This document shows, one piece after another, positions 49,377 to 58,360 of a stretch of 64,000 nt of DNA (within the stretch, counting starts at the first letter, position 1; each line of letters opens with the position of its first letter). The notes beneath the pieces were generated by a model, which saw only the letters and a list, made by a program, of their open reading frames with translations, had not been told where the DNA came from and made no database searches. This DNA comes from Marinomonas shanghaiensis (lineage in GTDB: Bacteria > Pseudomonadota > Gammaproteobacteria > Pseudomonadales > Marinomonadaceae), in NCBI RefSeq assembly GCF_003259175.1, contig NZ_QGOK01000021.1:27281-91280 (forward strand), written 5' to 3'. The translations under genes were made by a program, and so were the position numbers.

Positions 49377-50450
49377 TTAAGGCTGGTGTTGCTTTAAGGC
49401 CCAGTTAATGTGCTCTTTCACTAACGCTGAGGAGTGAGAGAGCGCTGTTTCTAATGTTCGAATAATGTCTGGGCTCGTGGGGGCGTTGCCAAGAGCAACG
49501 GCAATGTTTCGGCGCCAGTTTTCAAAACCTGTGCGGCGGATAGGAGAACCTTCGGTATTTTTTAAAAAAGTCTCTTCATCCCACGCAAATAATTCAACTA
49601 AATCCGCTGAATCGAGATTGTGTCTTGGCTGAAAATCGTCTTCTTGCGTGTATTTGGCGAATTTGGTCCAAGGGCAAACCAGCTGGCAGTCATCACAGCC
49701 AAAAATCCGATTGCCCATTTTACTGCGCAGATTTTCTGGAATAGGGCCTTTGTGTTCAATGGTGAGATAAGAAATGCATTTTCCAGCGTCGAGTACCCAA
49801 GGCTCAACGAAGGCATCGGTTGGGCACTGAGTTAGGCATGCGGTACAGCTGCCGCAGTGTCTGGTCGCCGTCGGTTTGTCGACAGGGAGTGGTAAGTTAG
49901 TAAAGATCTCGCCAAGCAAAAACCAGCTGCCTGCCTTTGGTGTTAATAGCAGGGTGTTCTTGCCAATCCAACCCATGCCGGCTTGCTCAGCAATTTGTCT
50001 TTCTAAAATAGGCGCGCTGTCAACAAAGGCGCGATAGCCGTGGTCACCGACTTGTTGTTCTATTTTCTTTGCTAATTGAGTAAGGCGTTTGCGAATTAAC
50101 TTGTGGTAGTCGCGGCCTAATGCATAGCGCGCAATGTAGGCTTTGTGTTTGGTTTTTAGTCTTTCGACTGTTTCGACCGATTGGGGAAGGTAATGCATTC
50201 TCAGCGAAATAACACGACGGGTTCCAGGATGCAGTTGCTCTGGGTAAAAACGCATATCACCATGGTTGGCAAGATAATCCATTCCAGCATGGTATTGATT
50301 ATTAAGCCACTCGTTAAACTCTTGTTTGTACTGAGCCAAATCTGGCTCGACGATACGAGCGTCAGCAAAACCTAACTCAATGGCCCATGATTTGATGTCA
50401 TCAGCAAGTTGGTTCAATTCTTCTGGGCTGGATAAAAACGAAGGAAGCAA
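49377..50450 (-). CDS. queG: Epoxyqueuosine reductase QueG
   Basis: QueG reduces epoxyqueuosine to queuosine in tRNA, using cobalamin and two [4Fe-4S] clusters. The cluster motifs are HCGSCTACLTQCPTDAF and GCDDCQLVCPW, both in the ferredoxin-like central part, and an N-terminal segment ELGFADARIVEPDL matches the family. HEAT-like repeats form the C terminus. The start used is a TTG at 50450 (357 residues; E. coli 379). The ribosome site is weak, so a different near-by start is possible. Its stop lies 4 bases from the convergent tesB stop. Confidence 0.93.
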   Translation of the reverse strand: MLPSFLSSPEELNQLADDIKSWAIELGFADARIVEPDLAQYKQEFNEWLNNQYHAGMDYLANHGDMRFYPEQLHPGTRRVISLRMHYLPQSVETVERLKTKHKAYIARYALGRDYHKLIRKRLTQLAKKIEQQVGDHGYRAFVDSAPILERQIAEQAGMGWIGKNTLLLTPKAGSWFLLGEIFTNLPLPVDKPTATRHCGSCTACLTQCPTDAFVEPWVLDAGKCISYLTIEHKGPIPENLRSKMGNRIFGCDDCQLVCPWTKFAKYTQEDDFQPRHNLDSADLVELFAWDEETFLKNTEGSPIRRTGFENWRRNIAVALGNAPTSPDIIRTLETALSHSSALVKEHINWALKQHQP

Positions 50451-50510
50451 GTGAGTACCGAAACATAAGACGCTAGGCTAGAGAGTCAGCCTAGCGTGAG
50501 AAAACAAAAA

Positions 50511-50771
50511 CTAGTAAAGCTGAGAGTCGCCTTTTACCACATCCATCAACAGTTTGATGAATTTGCGATCGGCTTCCGTGTGCTCTTCCTGAATTTTAAT
50601 GGTGGTTTGGTTTGACACTTCTTCCGCAATGCGTTGATACGCATTTGGCTGGTTGATATTTTCTTTGGCGATACGGACTAATTCTCCAGCGAGTTCTGGA
50701 TCCATAAGCATCTTACGAAAACAGCGCAAAAATTCATCAATAACTCGTTGTTGGTTAAGCTCATTAGCCAT
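50511..50771 (-). CDS. Orphan small protein, unknown function
   Basis: An 86-residue acidic, helical protein that I do not recognise. It starts MANELNQQRVIDEFLRCF at ATG 50771, ten bases after AGGAG, which makes it a credible gene; the upstream ATG at 50789 lacks such a site. It has no signal peptide, membrane segment or metal motif. It lies 60 bases upstream of queG on the same strand and could be co-transcribed with it. It may be an adaptor or a small regulatory protein; no function is assigned. Confidence 0.65.
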   Translation of the reverse strand: MANELNQQRVIDEFLRCFRKMLMDPELAGELVRIAKENINQPNAYQRIAEEVSNQTTIKIQEEHTEADRKFIKLLMDVVKGDSQLY

Positions 50772-51209
50772 GGTAGAACTCCTAATCAATTTATGCTGCT
50801 ATGACACCATGAAGCGTGGGCTAGAGCAAGTTTTTATACGCTTTGTGTTGACAAATCTAAGGCGTAAAGACAGAATGAAACGCTATATAATTCGACAACA
50901 CCCTGTCGATGACTCCTTTTTTTGGGCCACTAGCCCATCTCAATCAGATTTATTCTGATAAGCACAAGTATAATGTGACGCAATACTGTCATCTTATGCT
51001 TCTCCTCGCGAAAAAACGCGGACAGTGTAAAAACTGCGATTTCTTGCGTTTGAGTGTTTGTTACTTTTATATAAGTGCCTCTTATTTTTAAAAGTTACCT
51101 CAGTTAGTTTAGCAAACATCGTTTTATCAACTTTAATCTGTTTGTCTTATGCGGTTACAATAGCCAGACTAAAATTAAAAGACAGATACATACTATAGAG
51201 GGTAACAAG
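50772..51209 (+). promoter_or_regulatory. Long gap upstream of ilvI, with candidate promoter
   Basis: This 438-base region between the minus-strand orphan gene and ilvI has no gene I trust. TTGACA at 50848-50853 and CAGAAT at 50871-50876 are 17 bases apart and point toward ilvI, giving a leader of over 300 bases. A nearer -10-like TACAAT lies in GCGGTTACAATAG around 51153-51166, and a TATAAT lies at 50886-50891. I saw no leader peptide rich in branched-chain codons. Lrp-type control of ilvIH is known in E. coli and could act here. No RNA motif was verified. Confidence 0.35.
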
Positions 51210-52922
51210 GTGGAGTTATTATCCGGTGGTGAAATGATCGCCCGCTTCCTCAAAGATGAGGGAGTTGAATATATCTATGGTTATCCAGGTGGAGCCGCAC
51301 TTCATATTTACGATGCTTTGCATCGTCAGTCTGACGTAAAGCATATTCTGGTTAGGCATGAACAAGCGGCAACGCACATGGCGGATGGTTATGCGCGGGC
51401 TACGGGCAAGGCCGGTACGGTACTTGTCACCTCTGGTCCAGGCGCTACTAATACGGTAACAGGTATTGCGACGGCGTACATGGACTCTATTCCCATGGTT
51501 GTCATTTGTGGTCAGGTAATGAGTTACTTGATTGGCGAAGATGCGTTCCAAGAAACCGATATGATTGGTGTTTCACGTCCGATTGTGAAGCACAGCTTTA
51601 CGGTGAAGCATCCTTCTGAAATTCCCATGATCATGAAAAAGGCCTATCACATTGCCAGCACGGGTCGTCCAGGTCCTGTGGTCATTGATGTGCCAAAAGA
51701 CATGACTATGCCTGGTGATAAGTACGAGTACAAATACCCTGAGTCGGTATCAATTCGCTCGTATACCCCACCAACGAAAGGTCACAGTGGTCAGATTAAA
51801 AAGGCCGTAGATTTGTTGTTAGCCGCTAAACGTCCAATCATTTATGCTGGTGGTGGCGTGATTATGGGCGGCGCATCACCATTATTGGTGAAATTGGCTA
51901 AATCTTTGAACGTGCCGGTTACTAATACCCTAATGGGCTTGGGTGGATATCCAGGAACAGACAAGCAGTTCGTTGGTATGTTGGGCATGCATGGTGCGTA
52001 CGAAGCCAATATGACAATGCATCACAGTGATGTCATTCTTGCGGTTGGCGCACGTTTTGATGATCGCGTGACGAACGACCCAGATAAGTTTTGCCCCGGG
52101 GCGAAAATTATTCACATTGATATCGACCCTGCGGCTATCTCTAAAACCATTCGTTCCGACGTGCCTATTGTTGGACCTGTTGCTCAAGTTTTGGAGGAAA
52201 TGCTGTCGCTGGTTGAAGGGCAAAGCTCAAACACAGAAGCGCTTGTTGGCTGGTGGAAGCAAATCAATGAGTGGCGTTTGGTACACGGTGGTCGTTATGA
52301 CACAAGTGGCGATAAGATTAAGCCGCAGGCTGCAATTCAAGCCTGCTGGCGTGCTACAAAAGGCGATGCCTTTGTTGCGTCTGACGTCGGTCAGCATCAA
52401 ATGTTTGCAGCTCAGTACTATAAGTTTGATAAGCCAAACCGTTGGGTTAACTCCGGTGGTCTAGGAACGATGGGGTTTGGTCTGCCTGCGGCAATGGGTG
52501 TGAAAATGAGCTTCCCTGAAGAAACCGTTGTCTGTGTAACAGGTGAAGGCAGTATTCAGATGAACATTCAAGAGCTTTCTACTTGTTTGCAGTATGGTTT
52601 ACCCGTGAAAATCTTGTGTTTGAATAATGGTTATTTGGGCATGGTTCGTCAATGGCAAGACATGAACTACGAAGGTCGTTATTCAAATTCTTACATGGAT
52701 TCCTTGCCTGATTTCAAAATACTGATGGATGCATACCGCCATAAGTATGTTGAGATTCGTACCAAAGATGAGCTCGACGCCAAGATGGAAGAAGCGTTTG
52801 CGATGACAGATCAATTGGTCTTCATTAACTGTTACGTGGATCCAGAAGAGCATGTGTATCCGATGCAAGTGCCTCGTGGCTCTATGCGTGATATGTTCTT
52901 GAGCAAGACGGAGCGTACCTAA
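51210..52922 (+). CDS. ilvI: Acetolactate synthase large subunit
   Basis: The catalytic subunit of AHAS makes acetolactate and acetohydroxybutyrate for valine, leucine and isoleucine. ThDP-binding residues lie in [31 protein letters not shown], the FAD site is in the central domain, and the N-terminal glutamate is in [19 protein letters not shown]. The product is 570 residues (E. coli IlvI 574). The start is a GTG at 51210 after GAGGGTAACAAG. It is followed at once by the regulatory subunit ilvH. Confidence 0.97.
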   Translation: MELLSGGEMIARFLKDEGVEYIYGYPGGAALHIYDALHRQSDVKHILVRHEQAATHMADGYARATGKAGTVLVTSGPGATNTVTGIATAYMDSIPMVVICGQVMSYLIGEDAFQETDMIGVSRPIVKHSFTVKHPSEIPMIMKKAYHIASTGRPGPVVIDVPKDMTMPGDKYEYKYPESVSIRSYTPPTKGHSGQIKKAVDLLLAAKRPIIYAGGGVIMGGASPLLVKLAKSLNVPVTNTLMGLGGYPGTDKQFVGMLGMHGAYEANMTMHHSDVILAVGARFDDRVTNDPDKFCPGAKIIHIDIDPAAISKTIRSDVPIVGPVAQVLEEMLSLVEGQSSNTEALVGWWKQINEWRLVHGGRYDTSGDKIKPQAAIQACWRATKGDAFVASDVGQHQMFAAQYYKFDKPNRWVNSGGLGTMGFGLPAAMGVKMSFPEETVVCVTGEGSIQMNIQELSTCLQYGLPVKILCLNNGYLGMVRQWQDMNYEGRYSNSYMDSLPDFKILMDAYRHKYVEIRTKDELDAKMEEAFAMTDQLVFINCYVDPEEHVYPMQVPRGSMRDMFLSKTERT

Positions 52923-52923
52923 T

Positions 52924-53415
52924 ATGAGACATATTATTTCTGTACTGATGGAAAACGAGCCGGGTGCTTTGTCGCGAGTTGTTGGTTTGTTCTCGCAACG
53001 TAATTTTAACATTGAATCATTGAACGTGGCCGCAACCGATGATCCGACCTTGTCTCGTCTAACTTTGACGACATTTGGTTCAGATCAAGTGGTTGAGCAA
53101 ATCACTAAGCAGCTTAACAAGCTGATTGACGTCGTGAAGCTGGTTGACTTAACTGAAGGTCAGCATATTGAGCGTGAGTTGATGTTGGTTAAAGTACGTG
53201 CTACCGGCGCTCAGCGTGCGGAAGTAAAACGCACTGTTGATATCTTCCGAGGTAATATCATTGATATGACACCCTCTATCTACACGATTCAAATCGTGGG
53301 TGAGTCAGATAAACTGGATGGTTTCTTGCAAGCATTGGGCGGTGCTCATTTGCTTGAAGTGGTTCGTACAGGTGTGTCTGGTATTGCTCGCGGTGAAAAG
53401 ACACTGTCTTTGTAA
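52924..53415 (+). CDS. ilvH: Acetolactate synthase small subunit
   Basis: IlvH is the regulatory subunit of AHAS and gives it valine feedback inhibition. The 163-residue protein has the N-terminal ACT domain (HIISVLMENEPGALSRVVGLFSQRNFNIESL, residues 3-33) and the C-terminal ACT-like domain of the family. Length equals E. coli IlvH (163). It starts one base after ilvI, so translation is coupled, and a terminator follows. Confidence 0.97.
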   Translation: MRHIISVLMENEPGALSRVVGLFSQRNFNIESLNVAATDDPTLSRLTLTTFGSDQVVEQITKQLNKLIDVVKLVDLTEGQHIERELMLVKVRATGAQRAEVKRTVDIFRGNIIDMTPSIYTIQIVGESDKLDGFLQALGGAHLLEVVRTGVSGIARGEKTLSL

Positions 53416-53458
53416 TCGACCACTGCTTTAGAGTAGTCCCATCGTTAGACTGAAAAAG

Positions 53459-53482
53459 CCGCGCTTGTACGCGGTTTTTTTT
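53459..53482 (+). terminator. Intrinsic terminator after ilvH
   Basis: CCGCG (53459-53463) and CGCGG (53470-53474) form a 5-bp stem over a six-base loop, followed by eight T; an A-run precedes the stem. Confidence 0.85.
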
Positions 53483-53513
53483 CGCGTAAATGATAGAGAT
53501 TAAAGAGAATTAA

Positions 53514-53975
53514 ATGGATAAAACGAATTGGAAACTGCTCAAATTATTGGAGCAAAATGGCCGTTTAACTTATGCCGAACTGGGTAAGCTGGTTCATCTT
53601 ACGGCACCTGCTGTTGCTGAGCGCGTGAGAAAGCTTGAAGAATCTGGTGTGATTACGGGTTACGGTGCAAAAATCAATTTAGAAAGAGTAGGGATTCCGA
53701 TTACCGCTCTAGTGGAGTGTCAGGTTTATCGAACCAAAGAACGTGAGTTTAAAGCGTTAGTTCTCAGTTTGGATGAGGTTATTGCTTGTCATAATGTGAC
53801 GGGGCCTTATGCGTTTGTACTGCGTGTTGCTGTTCGTTCTATGTCCTTATTGGATGAATTGTTAGATCGTTTAATTGATCTGAGTGACACCAATACCATG
53901 ATGGTACTTTCAACCCCAGTGTCACGAGAAATGCCGATCAATATTGAAAAAGGGGTTGAATCTGATGGGGGTTAA
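53514..53975 (+). CDS. Lrp/AsnC-family transcriptional regulator
   Basis: A 153-residue feast/famine regulator with an N-terminal helix-turn-helix (about residues 5-55, LLEQNGRLTYAELGKLVHLTAPAVAERVRKLEESGVITGY) and the RAM ligand-binding domain (about 65-150). It follows ilvH by 98 bases, separated by a terminator, so it may control ilvIH, the transporter gene it overlaps, or both. Its stop codon overlaps the convergent EamA gene by four bases. Members of this family respond to amino acids; no effector can be assigned. Confidence 0.9.
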   Translation: MDKTNWKLLKLLEQNGRLTYAELGKLVHLTAPAVAERVRKLEESGVITGYGAKINLERVGIPITALVECQVYRTKEREFKALVLSLDEVIACHNVTGPYAFVLRVAVRSMSLLDELLDRLIDLSDTNTMMVLSTPVSREMPINIEKGVESDGG

Positions 53976-54853
53976 GGGTGTTGGACAAGTTTAATAGATG
54001 TTTTTGTTTGGCGTGGCCATTGGCTAATAATCATGCCCGTCATGATGAAGCCACACCCAATTAAGGCGCGAGTTGAAAGTATTTCTTCCATAAATAGCCA
54101 GCCGCCTAATACAGCAAAGACGGCTTCAGATGAAAGAATGAGAGCACTGATACTCGGTGAAACATTTTTTTGCCCTAATGTTTGCAGTGTAAAAGCGATA
54201 CCCGAAGAGGCAACGCCAGCATAGACCAACGGCCACCACGCCATTTTAATACCGTCCATTGTGGGGGCTTCTAATGTGAAAGCAGTGACAGAGGCTAATA
54301 TTGTTGCTACTGAAAACTGCACGATGGAAAGTGGTAGGGCAGATACATATCGAGATAAGTAACCAATAATGAGCACATGCCCTGTCCAAAAAAGCGTGCC
54401 TAATAGTTCTATGGCATCGCCTTTGTTGACAGAAAAGTTTGGCCCAACGGTTAAACTGTAAAGTCCTATTAACGCTAGACCCACTCCAATCCAGGTGTGC
54501 TTTTCGGTTTTATGGCCGAGCATAAGTCCAAATATTGGTACGAACACAATATACATGCTAGTGATGAAGCCTGCGTTGCCAGCAGTGGTGTATTGCAAAC
54601 CGATTTGTTGGCATGTAAAGCCTAAGAACAAGCAACCTCCTGCCGTAAGGCCACCTAGCCAAAGTGTGCGATTGTTTTGGGAAAGCCTAGGTTTAAAAAT
54701 AAACAGCAAAGGCAAAAGTGACAAGGTCGCTAATAGAAAACGAACCGCATTAAAGCTGTGTGGCCCGAGGCTTTCCATGCCAACACTTTGAGCGACAAAG
54801 GCGAACCCCCAAATAGCCGCGGTGGCCCATAAAAAAAGATGTGCAATAGACAT
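53972..54853 (-). CDS. EamA/DMT-family transporter
   Basis: A 293-residue inner-membrane protein with ten predicted membrane segments and the two-repeat EamA fold of drug/metabolite transporters. Typical segments are WATAAIWGFAFVAQSVGMESLGPHSFNAVRFLLATLSLLPLL at the start and SSEAVFAVLGGWLFMEEILSTRALIGCGFIMTGMI at the end. Family members export amino acids, nucleosides or small metabolites. The adjacent Lrp gene and the divergent LysE-type exporter suggest amino acid export, but this is only inferred. It is convergent and overlapping with the Lrp gene. Confidence 0.9.
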   Translation of the reverse strand: MSIAHLFLWATAAIWGFAFVAQSVGMESLGPHSFNAVRFLLATLSLLPLLFIFKPRLSQNNRTLWLGGLTAGGCLFLGFTCQQIGLQYTTAGNAGFITSMYIVFVPIFGLMLGHKTEKHTWIGVGLALIGLYSLTVGPNFSVNKGDAIELLGTLFWTGHVLIIGYLSRYVSALPLSIVQFSVATILASVTAFTLEAPTMDGIKMAWWPLVYAGVASSGIAFTLQTLGQKNVSPSISALILSSEAVFAVLGGWLFMEEILSTRALIGCGFIMTGMIISQWPRQTKTSIKLVQHP

Positions 54854-55163
54854 AGCTAACCTCAGGAGATTGATAATCGAGTGGTTATTTTATGAAGTGA
54901 TGGGGATTTTCCACAGGTGATATAAAAAGTTGTTTGTGGGCTTCGCTTTGGATAATAAAGCAAATTTAAGGTTTTGCTTTATTAATAAAGAGGGTAACTA
55001 ATTGATTCTTAATCCTCTTAAAATATTCTTTTTTGTCTTGCTGAAAAGGTTAAAAAATAGGCTGACAGGTGAATTGTTTGGCTGTAAAGTGGCGCCAAAG
55101 TTTAGAGCTTACTGTCATTTCTAAGTGGGTCGATCTAACGCATTATTGAGAGAAATAAAAGCT
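54854..55163. other. Divergent control region between EamA and LysE/RhtB genes
   Basis: This 310-base gap holds the 12-bp inverted repeat at 54953-54984 and AT-rich sequence around it. I see no reading frame with a ribosome-binding site. An AGAGAG sequence lies before the exporter start at 55164. Confidence 0.5.
54953..54984. repeat. 12-bp inverted repeat, possible operator
   Basis: TAATAAAGCAAA (54953-54964) and TTTGCTTTATTA (54973-54984) are exact reverse complements separated by 8 bases. The site lies between two divergent exporter genes, about 100 bases from one start and 180 from the other. It has no T-run typical of a terminator, so a binding site for a dimeric regulator is possible. 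Confidence 0.7.
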
Positions 55164-55799
55164 ATGACATTCAGTGTTTGGTTGGCAATGGCGCCGTTGT
55201 TAATGTTGCTGTCTTTGGGGCCTGGCCCAAATAACTTTACCTCCATGCACAATGGCATTCAGGTCGGTGCCACAAAAGCTGTTATTGCGGTAGTAGGGCG
55301 AAATCTTGCGTTTGGTATTTTGATGCTCGTTTCTGCGTTAGGTTTAGGGGCCATTATTGTCTCTTCTTCTTTCTGGTTCAGTATCATTAAGTGGTTTGGT
55401 GTTGCTTATTTGTTCTATGTTGGTATTAAGACGTGGCGAAGCGCTGCAATCGTTCTGGAAGAGCATGAAAATGAAATAGGAACTAAAGCAAAATCTGGGC
55501 ATTTAGCGCGAATGCGTCAAGAGTTTTTGGTGGCGATTGGTAATCCTAAGGCGATATTGCTGTTCACCGCTATTTTTCCGCAGCTGCTTGATCTTAGTCA
55601 GCCTGTTCCTATGCAGTTTTTCTGGATGGGATTAACCTTTTGCTGTACAGAATTTATTGCGGCTTATGTTTATGCGATGAGCGGCAAGCAGATACGCCGT
55701 TTGATCCGCAGCCCGAAAGGCATGAAAAATCTCAATCGTGGAATGGGCAGTGTGTTTGTTTTGGCGAGTGCTCTTTTGGCAACGGCCACGCGCTCTTAA
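55164..55799 (+). CDS. LysE/RhtB-family amino acid exporter
   Basis: A 211-residue inner-membrane protein with six predicted membrane segments and the family motif PGPNNFTSMHNGIQVGATKAV near residue 20. LysE/RhtB members export lysine, arginine, threonine or homoserine lactone-like compounds. I choose ATG 55164, after GAGAG, because it gives the usual length; a GTG at 55125 would add 13 polar residues. It ends before a terminator shared with the convergent luxS gene. Its substrate is unknown. Confidence 0.9.
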   Translation: MTFSVWLAMAPLLMLLSLGPGPNNFTSMHNGIQVGATKAVIAVVGRNLAFGILMLVSALGLGAIIVSSSFWFSIIKWFGVAYLFYVGIKTWRSAAIVLEEHENEIGTKAKSGHLARMRQEFLVAIGNPKAILLFTAIFPQLLDLSQPVPMQFFWMGLTFCCTEFIAAYVYAMSGKQIRRLIRSPKGMKNLNRGMGSVFVLASALLATATRS

Positions 55800-55825
55800 A
55801 AAACGGGTGATTTTGAGTGTAAATT

Positions 55826-55852
55826 AAAAAGGTGACTCAAGGTCACCTTTTT
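55826..55852. terminator. Bidirectional terminator between the LysE exporter and luxS
   Basis: GGTGAC (55831-55836) and GTCACC (55842-55847) form a 6-bp stem over a 5-base loop, flanked by five A and five T, so it works for both convergent genes. Confidence 0.88.
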
Positions 55853-55877
55853 GCATTCTAGTAAACATTTGTATTGC

Positions 55878-56390
55878 TTAACTGTGTTCTTTTAAGAACT
55901 CTTCACTTAAGTATAATTCTTCATTGCTGTTTACTTTTACATCGCGAGCTAGAATCATTTTTGCGATGTCTTGTGCTTCTTCTAGAGAATGCATTTCGTA
56001 AGTGCCACACTGATATTCGTTAAGTTCTGGAATATCGGCTTTGGATTTTACTTTCAATACATCTTCCATTGCCGCTTTCCAAGAGGTGGCGACGGTGTCT
56101 TCTGAAGGTGTACCGATCAGGCTCATGTAAAACCCAGTACGACAGCCCATTGGCGAAATGTCGATGATTTCAACACTGTCACTGTTTAAATGGTCACGCA
56201 TGAAACCAGCAAATAAATGCTCTAACGTGTGAATGCCTTTTTCTGAAAGAATTTCTTCGTTTGGCACACAAAAGCGTAAATCAAAAACGGTGATATCGTC
56301 CCCTTTCGGTGTTGACATGGATTTAGCGACACGTACTGCTGGCGCATCCATACGAGTGTGGTCAACACGGAAACTGTCTAGTAATGGCAT
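55878..56390 (-). CDS. luxS: S-ribosylhomocysteine lyase LuxS
   Basis: LuxS splits S-ribosylhomocysteine into homocysteine and DPD, the precursor of the AI-2 signal, and so recycles the methyl cycle. Metal ligands are His54 and His58 in HTLEH and Cys128 in CGTYEMHS. The catalytic cysteine is in [10 protein letters not shown] (Cys83). The product is 170 residues, the family length. It stands alone on the minus strand. Whether the organism also senses AI-2 cannot be told here. Confidence 0.97.
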   Translation of the reverse strand: MPLLDSFRVDHTRMDAPAVRVAKSMSTPKGDDITVFDLRFCVPNEEILSEKGIHTLEHLFAGFMRDHLNSDSVEIIDISPMGCRTGFYMSLIGTPSEDTVATSWKAAMEDVLKVKSKADIPELNEYQCGTYEMHSLEEAQDIAKMILARDVKVNSNEELYLSEEFLKEHS

Positions 56391-56454
56391 AAATTCTCTC
56401 CTGCTTAACTCAACGACATGGTCGTTGCTTCATAAATGGTGATATCAATCTGCA

Positions 56455-57732
56455 CTATTGTACATGAAGTTTTGGCCCTTTGATCGGACTTTTTGGTGAT
56501 CTCATGTATTCGTAACTGAGCGCCAAGCAAAAAGCGATAACGGCGAACAGCATGCTTTGGCCGATGAAAAACATCATAAAGGCGCAGCATATTAGGGCGA
56601 TCATGGCTAAGAGTTGGGCGACACGATTGACTAATTTTAAGGCCGCAATACAGGTGAGGGTGTAGATAAGCAAGAAACTACCGTTTGTCATTTCAATGAA
56701 CCATGACATTTTCCAGCCTGAAAGTTCTGACAATAAAATAGAGGAGAGGGTAATGACGCCAACAAGGAAAACCGCTTTTTCTGGTGCCCCTCGTTGATTA
56801 AGGCGAATAAAGATGGATGGTAGTGCTCCTTGTTGAGCCATAGATTGCACCATGCGAGAGAAGCCTAAAATATAAATAGCCACGTTGGCGAAAGCGATAA
56901 TGTAAGCGCCAACAGCAAAGAGTCGACTGCTGGTTTCTCCCATCAGTTTACTGACTAATAATGCGAGTGATTGACTATTGGTAACTTCGTCGCCATAGGT
57001 GTGGTGCCAAGCGATTAATAGCACTAGGCTCAGATAGGATAAAATAACGATGGTGATACCGCCAAGAAGCGCTATAGGGAAATCACGCGTTGGGTTTTTG
57101 AACTCAGCGCCCATATGAGCCATTACCTCTATGCCTAAAAAACACCAAAAAATCACTCCGGTGGCATATAAGGTTTGCTGCCACTGAGACAATGTTGTAG
57201 GGGCCTCTATTACTTGGCGGCTGGCAGAAATATCACCAATAAAGCATAACCATAAAATGGTGAGTATCATGATAATGACGATACCTGTTTGAAATCGTGC
57301 GGATGTTTGCATTCCAACCACAGCAAATAAAAGCATGCCGGTAAGTGTCAGTAGGCTAAAAAATAGAATCCATTGATCCGATGTTTTGAAAATAATAGTG
57401 AGGTATGCGGCCGCCACTTTTATCGCGACAGCGGGACCAACGAGTAAAATACTGAGAAATAACCAGCCGACGGCCTTTTCGTATTTTGCTCCGAATGCTC
57501 GACCTATATAGTGGGAGGCACCGCCAGCGGAAGGGTATTTAGAACCAAGCAGTGCAAAGATAAAGGCTATTGGAATAATCATTGCTGCGGTTATTAGCCA
57601 TGCATAAAATGCAAAGGATCCCGCCTCAGCTACAGACATGGCGGGCAAAATCATCAGTCCTGTACCAATAAAAGTGGTTACTGTCATTGCTATACCTTGA
57701 AGCGGGCCGAGAGTTTTTTGATATTGCGTCAT
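56455..57732 (-). CDS. APC-family amino acid exporter (YjeH-like)
   Basis: A 425-residue inner-membrane protein with about twelve hydrophobic segments. It resembles E. coli YjeH (418), an exporter of methionine and branched-chain amino acids: QGIAMTVTTFIGTGLMILPA, YPSAGGASHYIGRAFGAKYEKAVGWLFLS and FWCFLGIEVMAHMGAEFKNPTRDFP all have close counterparts. I start at ATG 57732; a longer frame to 57903 overlaps the divergent Lrp gene and is rejected. The divergent Lrp regulator probably controls it. The methionine/branched-chain substrate is inferred from YjeH. Confidence 0.88.
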   Translation of the reverse strand: MTQYQKTLGPLQGIAMTVTTFIGTGLMILPAMSVAEAGSFAFYAWLITAAMIIPIAFIFALLGSKYPSAGGASHYIGRAFGAKYEKAVGWLFLSILLVGPAVAIKVAAAYLTIIFKTSDQWILFFSLLTLTGMLLFAVVGMQTSARFQTGIVIIMILTILWLCFIGDISASRQVIEAPTTLSQWQQTLYATGVIFWCFLGIEVMAHMGAEFKNPTRDFPIALLGGITIVILSYLSLVLLIAWHHTYGDEVTNSQSLALLVSKLMGETSSRLFAVGAYIIAFANVAIYILGFSRMVQSMAQQGALPSIFIRLNQRGAPEKAVFLVGVITLSSILLSELSGWKMSWFIEMTNGSFLLIYTLTCIAALKLVNRVAQLLAMIALICCAFMMFFIGQSMLFAVIAFCLALSYEYMRSPKSPIKGPKLHVQ

Positions 57733-57891
57733 TTGTTTGCCTTTACTTGTTAAATTCAGTGGCTGTTTTTTATTGTCGCTAAGGATAAAATAATCATCTA
57801 AACAATACGCTATACAAGTTGACGCTGTTTGGGGGCATTTTGCCGGAAAATCTGTCAATTTGATTGGCATCTCATAAGAGAGGAATACTGA

Positions 57892-58320
57892 GTGGCGGAT
57901 CACTATGATCAGAAAATATTGGCTTTGCTAGTCGGTGATGCTCGACTGTCTGTTTCGGATATTAGTCGGCAAGTGAACTTATCTCGCTCCGCTGTCACGG
58001 AACGAATTCGCCGTATGGAAGATAATCGCACTATCACTGGCTATCATGCTCATACTTCAGTCTCAAAAGAAGATGGTGTGACAGCTTATTTAGCGCTTAC
58101 TTTTAGACCGTTATCCTGTGATCTTGTGCAGCCATTAATTGATGCGATTCCAGAGGTGAAACTTGCGCATTCGATTAGTGGAGATCTAGATCTGCTGATA
58201 TTGGTTCAAGCCAGTTCTATGGCGCGTTTGCATGTTATTCGCAGTGAGATGGATGGTTGGCCGAATCTAGATAAGATTGTGACCCACATGTGTCTGGCGA
58301 AACGTTTAGATCGATGGTAA
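57892..58320 (+). CDS. Lrp/AsnC-family transcriptional regulator (second)
   Basis: A 142-residue regulator with an N-terminal helix-turn-helix (KILALLVGDARLSVSDISRQVNLSRSAVTERIRRMEDNRTITGY) and the RAM domain. It starts at GTG 57892 after AGAGAGGAATACTGA. It lies divergent from the YjeH-like exporter, with 159 bases between their starts. Divergent Lrp-exporter pairs are a common design in which the regulator senses the exported amino acid. Confidence 0.9.
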   Translation: MADHYDQKILALLVGDARLSVSDISRQVNLSRSAVTERIRRMEDNRTITGYHAHTSVSKEDGVTAYLALTFRPLSCDLVQPLIDAIPEVKLAHSISGDLDLLILVQASSMARLHVIRSEMDGWPNLDKIVTHMCLAKRLDRW

Positions 58321-58360
58321 GCGTGTTTTATATTGTTTTTACATAAGGTGAGGTGTCGTC

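Noticed and set aside
50909..51091. Sixty-residue frame upstream of ilvI that could be a leader peptide
   Set aside because: It has no run of Ile, Val or Leu codons, no ribosome-binding site and no attenuator hairpin with a T-run before ilvI.
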